A stretch of DNA of 64,000 nt from Penelope pileata (lineage: Eukaryota; Chordata; Aves; Galliformes; Cracidae): the NCBI GenBank assembly GCA_013396635.1, contig WBMW01003834.1:606813-670812 (forward strand). The letters are read 5' to 3'. The stretch's first letter is position 1. Every line of letters begins with the position of its first letter. A program made the translations under genes and the position numbers. Below are positions 62,061 to 64,000 of the stretch, in pieces. Below the pieces are notes generated by a model, which was given only the letters and a program-made list of their open reading frames with translations, was not told the origin of the DNA and did no database searches.

Positions 62061-64000
62061 TATTGTTAGCTACCTTTGCTACATTTGTAGCAACGCAGAC
62101 TTTATTCTCTATAAACAATCACCATTACTCTTCACCATACTGTCACTGCAGAGCCTAATGGATTTTGATTTGGGGAAGCATTTTGGCACTGGCTCTGCTG
62201 TTGCAACAGATACAAACATTGCTTTGACAGTGACCGAAGTGCCTGTTGGTAGCACAAAAACTACACACATATGATCATGCCATCAACAACAATTAACTAC
62301 GTATATAGCACAGACAGTACTAAAATGTAATTAGTATACCCCGTACAACAGACGAAATGTTTTCCCATTGTTTAAAAACACTTAATTCGTAGCCCCCGTG
62401 GTAAAAGTCCAAAGTAAATCAGAAAGGTTTTGTCCTCTGTGTAACAGCAGCACTTGTATCAACCGAAAGAAACAGAAATTTTCATTTGCCCTTTATTTAT
62501 CCTAAGAGCACGACATCCCACTGACTTTCCTCAGGTACTGCTAAGCTCTAAGGCTCAGCCGTGCTTCTAAGCCTTCGATTCCAGGTGTGCACCCTGAGCA
62601 CGGTCTGGCTTAACTCAAAACAGAGGGGCATGCAGCAGCCCCTTGGTAGCCCCTAGAGGTGTGCAGCCTGGAAAAAAGCCATAGCACACTCCAGCCAGGT
62701 CTGTAACCCTGTAGATCAGGAGACTGGGATGACAGAGCTCCTCTGCGTAGCCCACATGCATCTAAATGATGAGTGCTTGTTTCACTGCCTGTATGTTAAA
62801 GGTGATAATACATTGGAACAACCAGAATTGTTGCCTTATGAAGAAATGCTGACACAGATGAACACCATCATTTTACTCCATTGAAAAACTACAGTCACAA
62901 AGCAAAAGACGAAGTTTAAAGTGAAAATAAATGACTTTCATGGGAAAAAAAAAAACACCATTATTTCTCAAGAGTTACAAACAGACCAATATTTAGGGAC
63001 CTTAGAAAATTAAAGAACATCACCTAAAACAAAATGGAGCTTACGTCTATATCAGAATAACAAACTAGGTTAGAGAATAGATCAAGATGCTCTCCAAAAA
63101 AAATGTGGAGGAAGAACAAAGGTGCCATCCAAGAGCACCTCTTCTGTAACCTAGAATGAGGAAGGTCTAAATATGGCCACTAGAAGAAAAGAATTAAAAT
63201 CCCTATGGCCTGAGCATTTTCTAACACTTTATGTGCATTAAGAGATGAATGACCATGTGCACTCCTAGGACTGAGACCTGTCTCCGTGGCAAAGCAGCCA
63301 CTGAAAAGGTCAGTGACAGAAGGAAAATCAGAGAACGGAGACTAGATCAACAACCAATCTGACATCCTACTTGAAATTTTGGGATGAAAATGGTTTGATC
63401 TCAGCTTTGCCTGGTGCCCCACAAACCGTGGCAGCACACCTTAAAATGGAACCCATGTGCGTGGCAGCCTGCAAGAAACAAGGTAACTTATGAATAGCTC
63501 AAAAACCTGTTTATTTCTCGTGAGGAAAGGTTAGAAAGCATGAAGAGCTTCCCAGGCTTCCCAGCAAAGATTTACCCACTTTGAAGCCGTCTCACTCTGC
63601 TAGAAGCAAACAAACAAAACACTGACAGCATGGTACCCATCTCACCACTACATCTGCTGCCTCTGAAGGAATGAGAAAATTAAATATATGTGGAAATAAA
63701 AGGATGCTACGGTGAATTTAGTAAAATATTTTTCTTCTATGAGCAGATAACAAAATCCTCACAAATGATTACAAGAATTATTACAAAATAATTCTCCAAA
63801 CTACTGTTAATTTGTAAATATGTTAGAAAATTGGGAAACACAAAAGACAAGGACAACACCAATGTTGTTCCAACATTGTAAAAGGGTAAATATTAACATG
63901 ATGAGATAATGAAATGACAGGTGCAGGTTTTAGTCGATAAATTTAATACACAGACACAGAACTCCTGAGAAGAAATAGAATTCCACAAAATACATCCTTT
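62061..64000 (-). other. PARVA: PARVA intron 1 or upstream DNA, window end
   Basis: About 1.9 kb of ordinary AT-rich sequence with an A-run near 62945. No exon, CpG island or start exon of PARVA was found. Confidence 0.6.

Overview
This is a stretch of vertebrate nuclear DNA, most likely from a galliform bird such as chicken, turkey or a relative. It is AT-rich and CpG-poor, with one intron-rich gene. The bird assignment rests on a 5'-truncated CR1 LINE ending in the typical ATTCTATGAT repeats, and on two mariner copies of the chicken Galluhop type. Nothing bacterial is present: there are no operons, CRISPR arrays or rRNA genes.

The only protein-coding gene I can support is PARVA (alpha-parvin), on the minus strand. 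Twelve coding exons lie between 23834 and 4195. They join into an uninterrupted frame of 326 complete codons, plus a split first codon and a stop. That is exactly the length expected for residues 46-372 of the 372-residue mammalian protein. All eleven internal introns are GT-AG. By comparison with the 13-exon mammalian gene, only the first coding exon (Ser/Pro-rich N terminus, about 45 residues) is missing. It should lie beyond 64000, so intron 1 exceeds 40 kb. Alpha-parvin is the actin-binding adaptor of the ILK-PINCH-parvin complex at focal adhesions. It has two calponin-homology domains, CH1 in exons 3-6 and CH2 in exons 9-13. The linker between them includes a 20-nt microexon.

Layout: 1-4194 is downstream of the PARVA stop (probable 3'UTR and flank) and contains a decayed 1.24-kb mariner. 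4195-23834 holds the exons and introns 2-12, with a CR1 fragment in intron 10. 23835-64000 is intron 1 or upstream DNA. It contains a 232-base assembly gap, a perfect 47-bp tandem duplication, a short CpG-dense patch, a perfect CArg-type motif, several enhancer-like AT-rich stretches and a second, internally deleted mariner.

I found no convincing new biological system. The points most worth checking are the microexon and its 141-nt in-frame exon 7-9 block, the weak exon 9 donor, the CpG-dense patch as a possible alternative promoter, the deletion-derivative mariner, and the identical 47-bp duplication.
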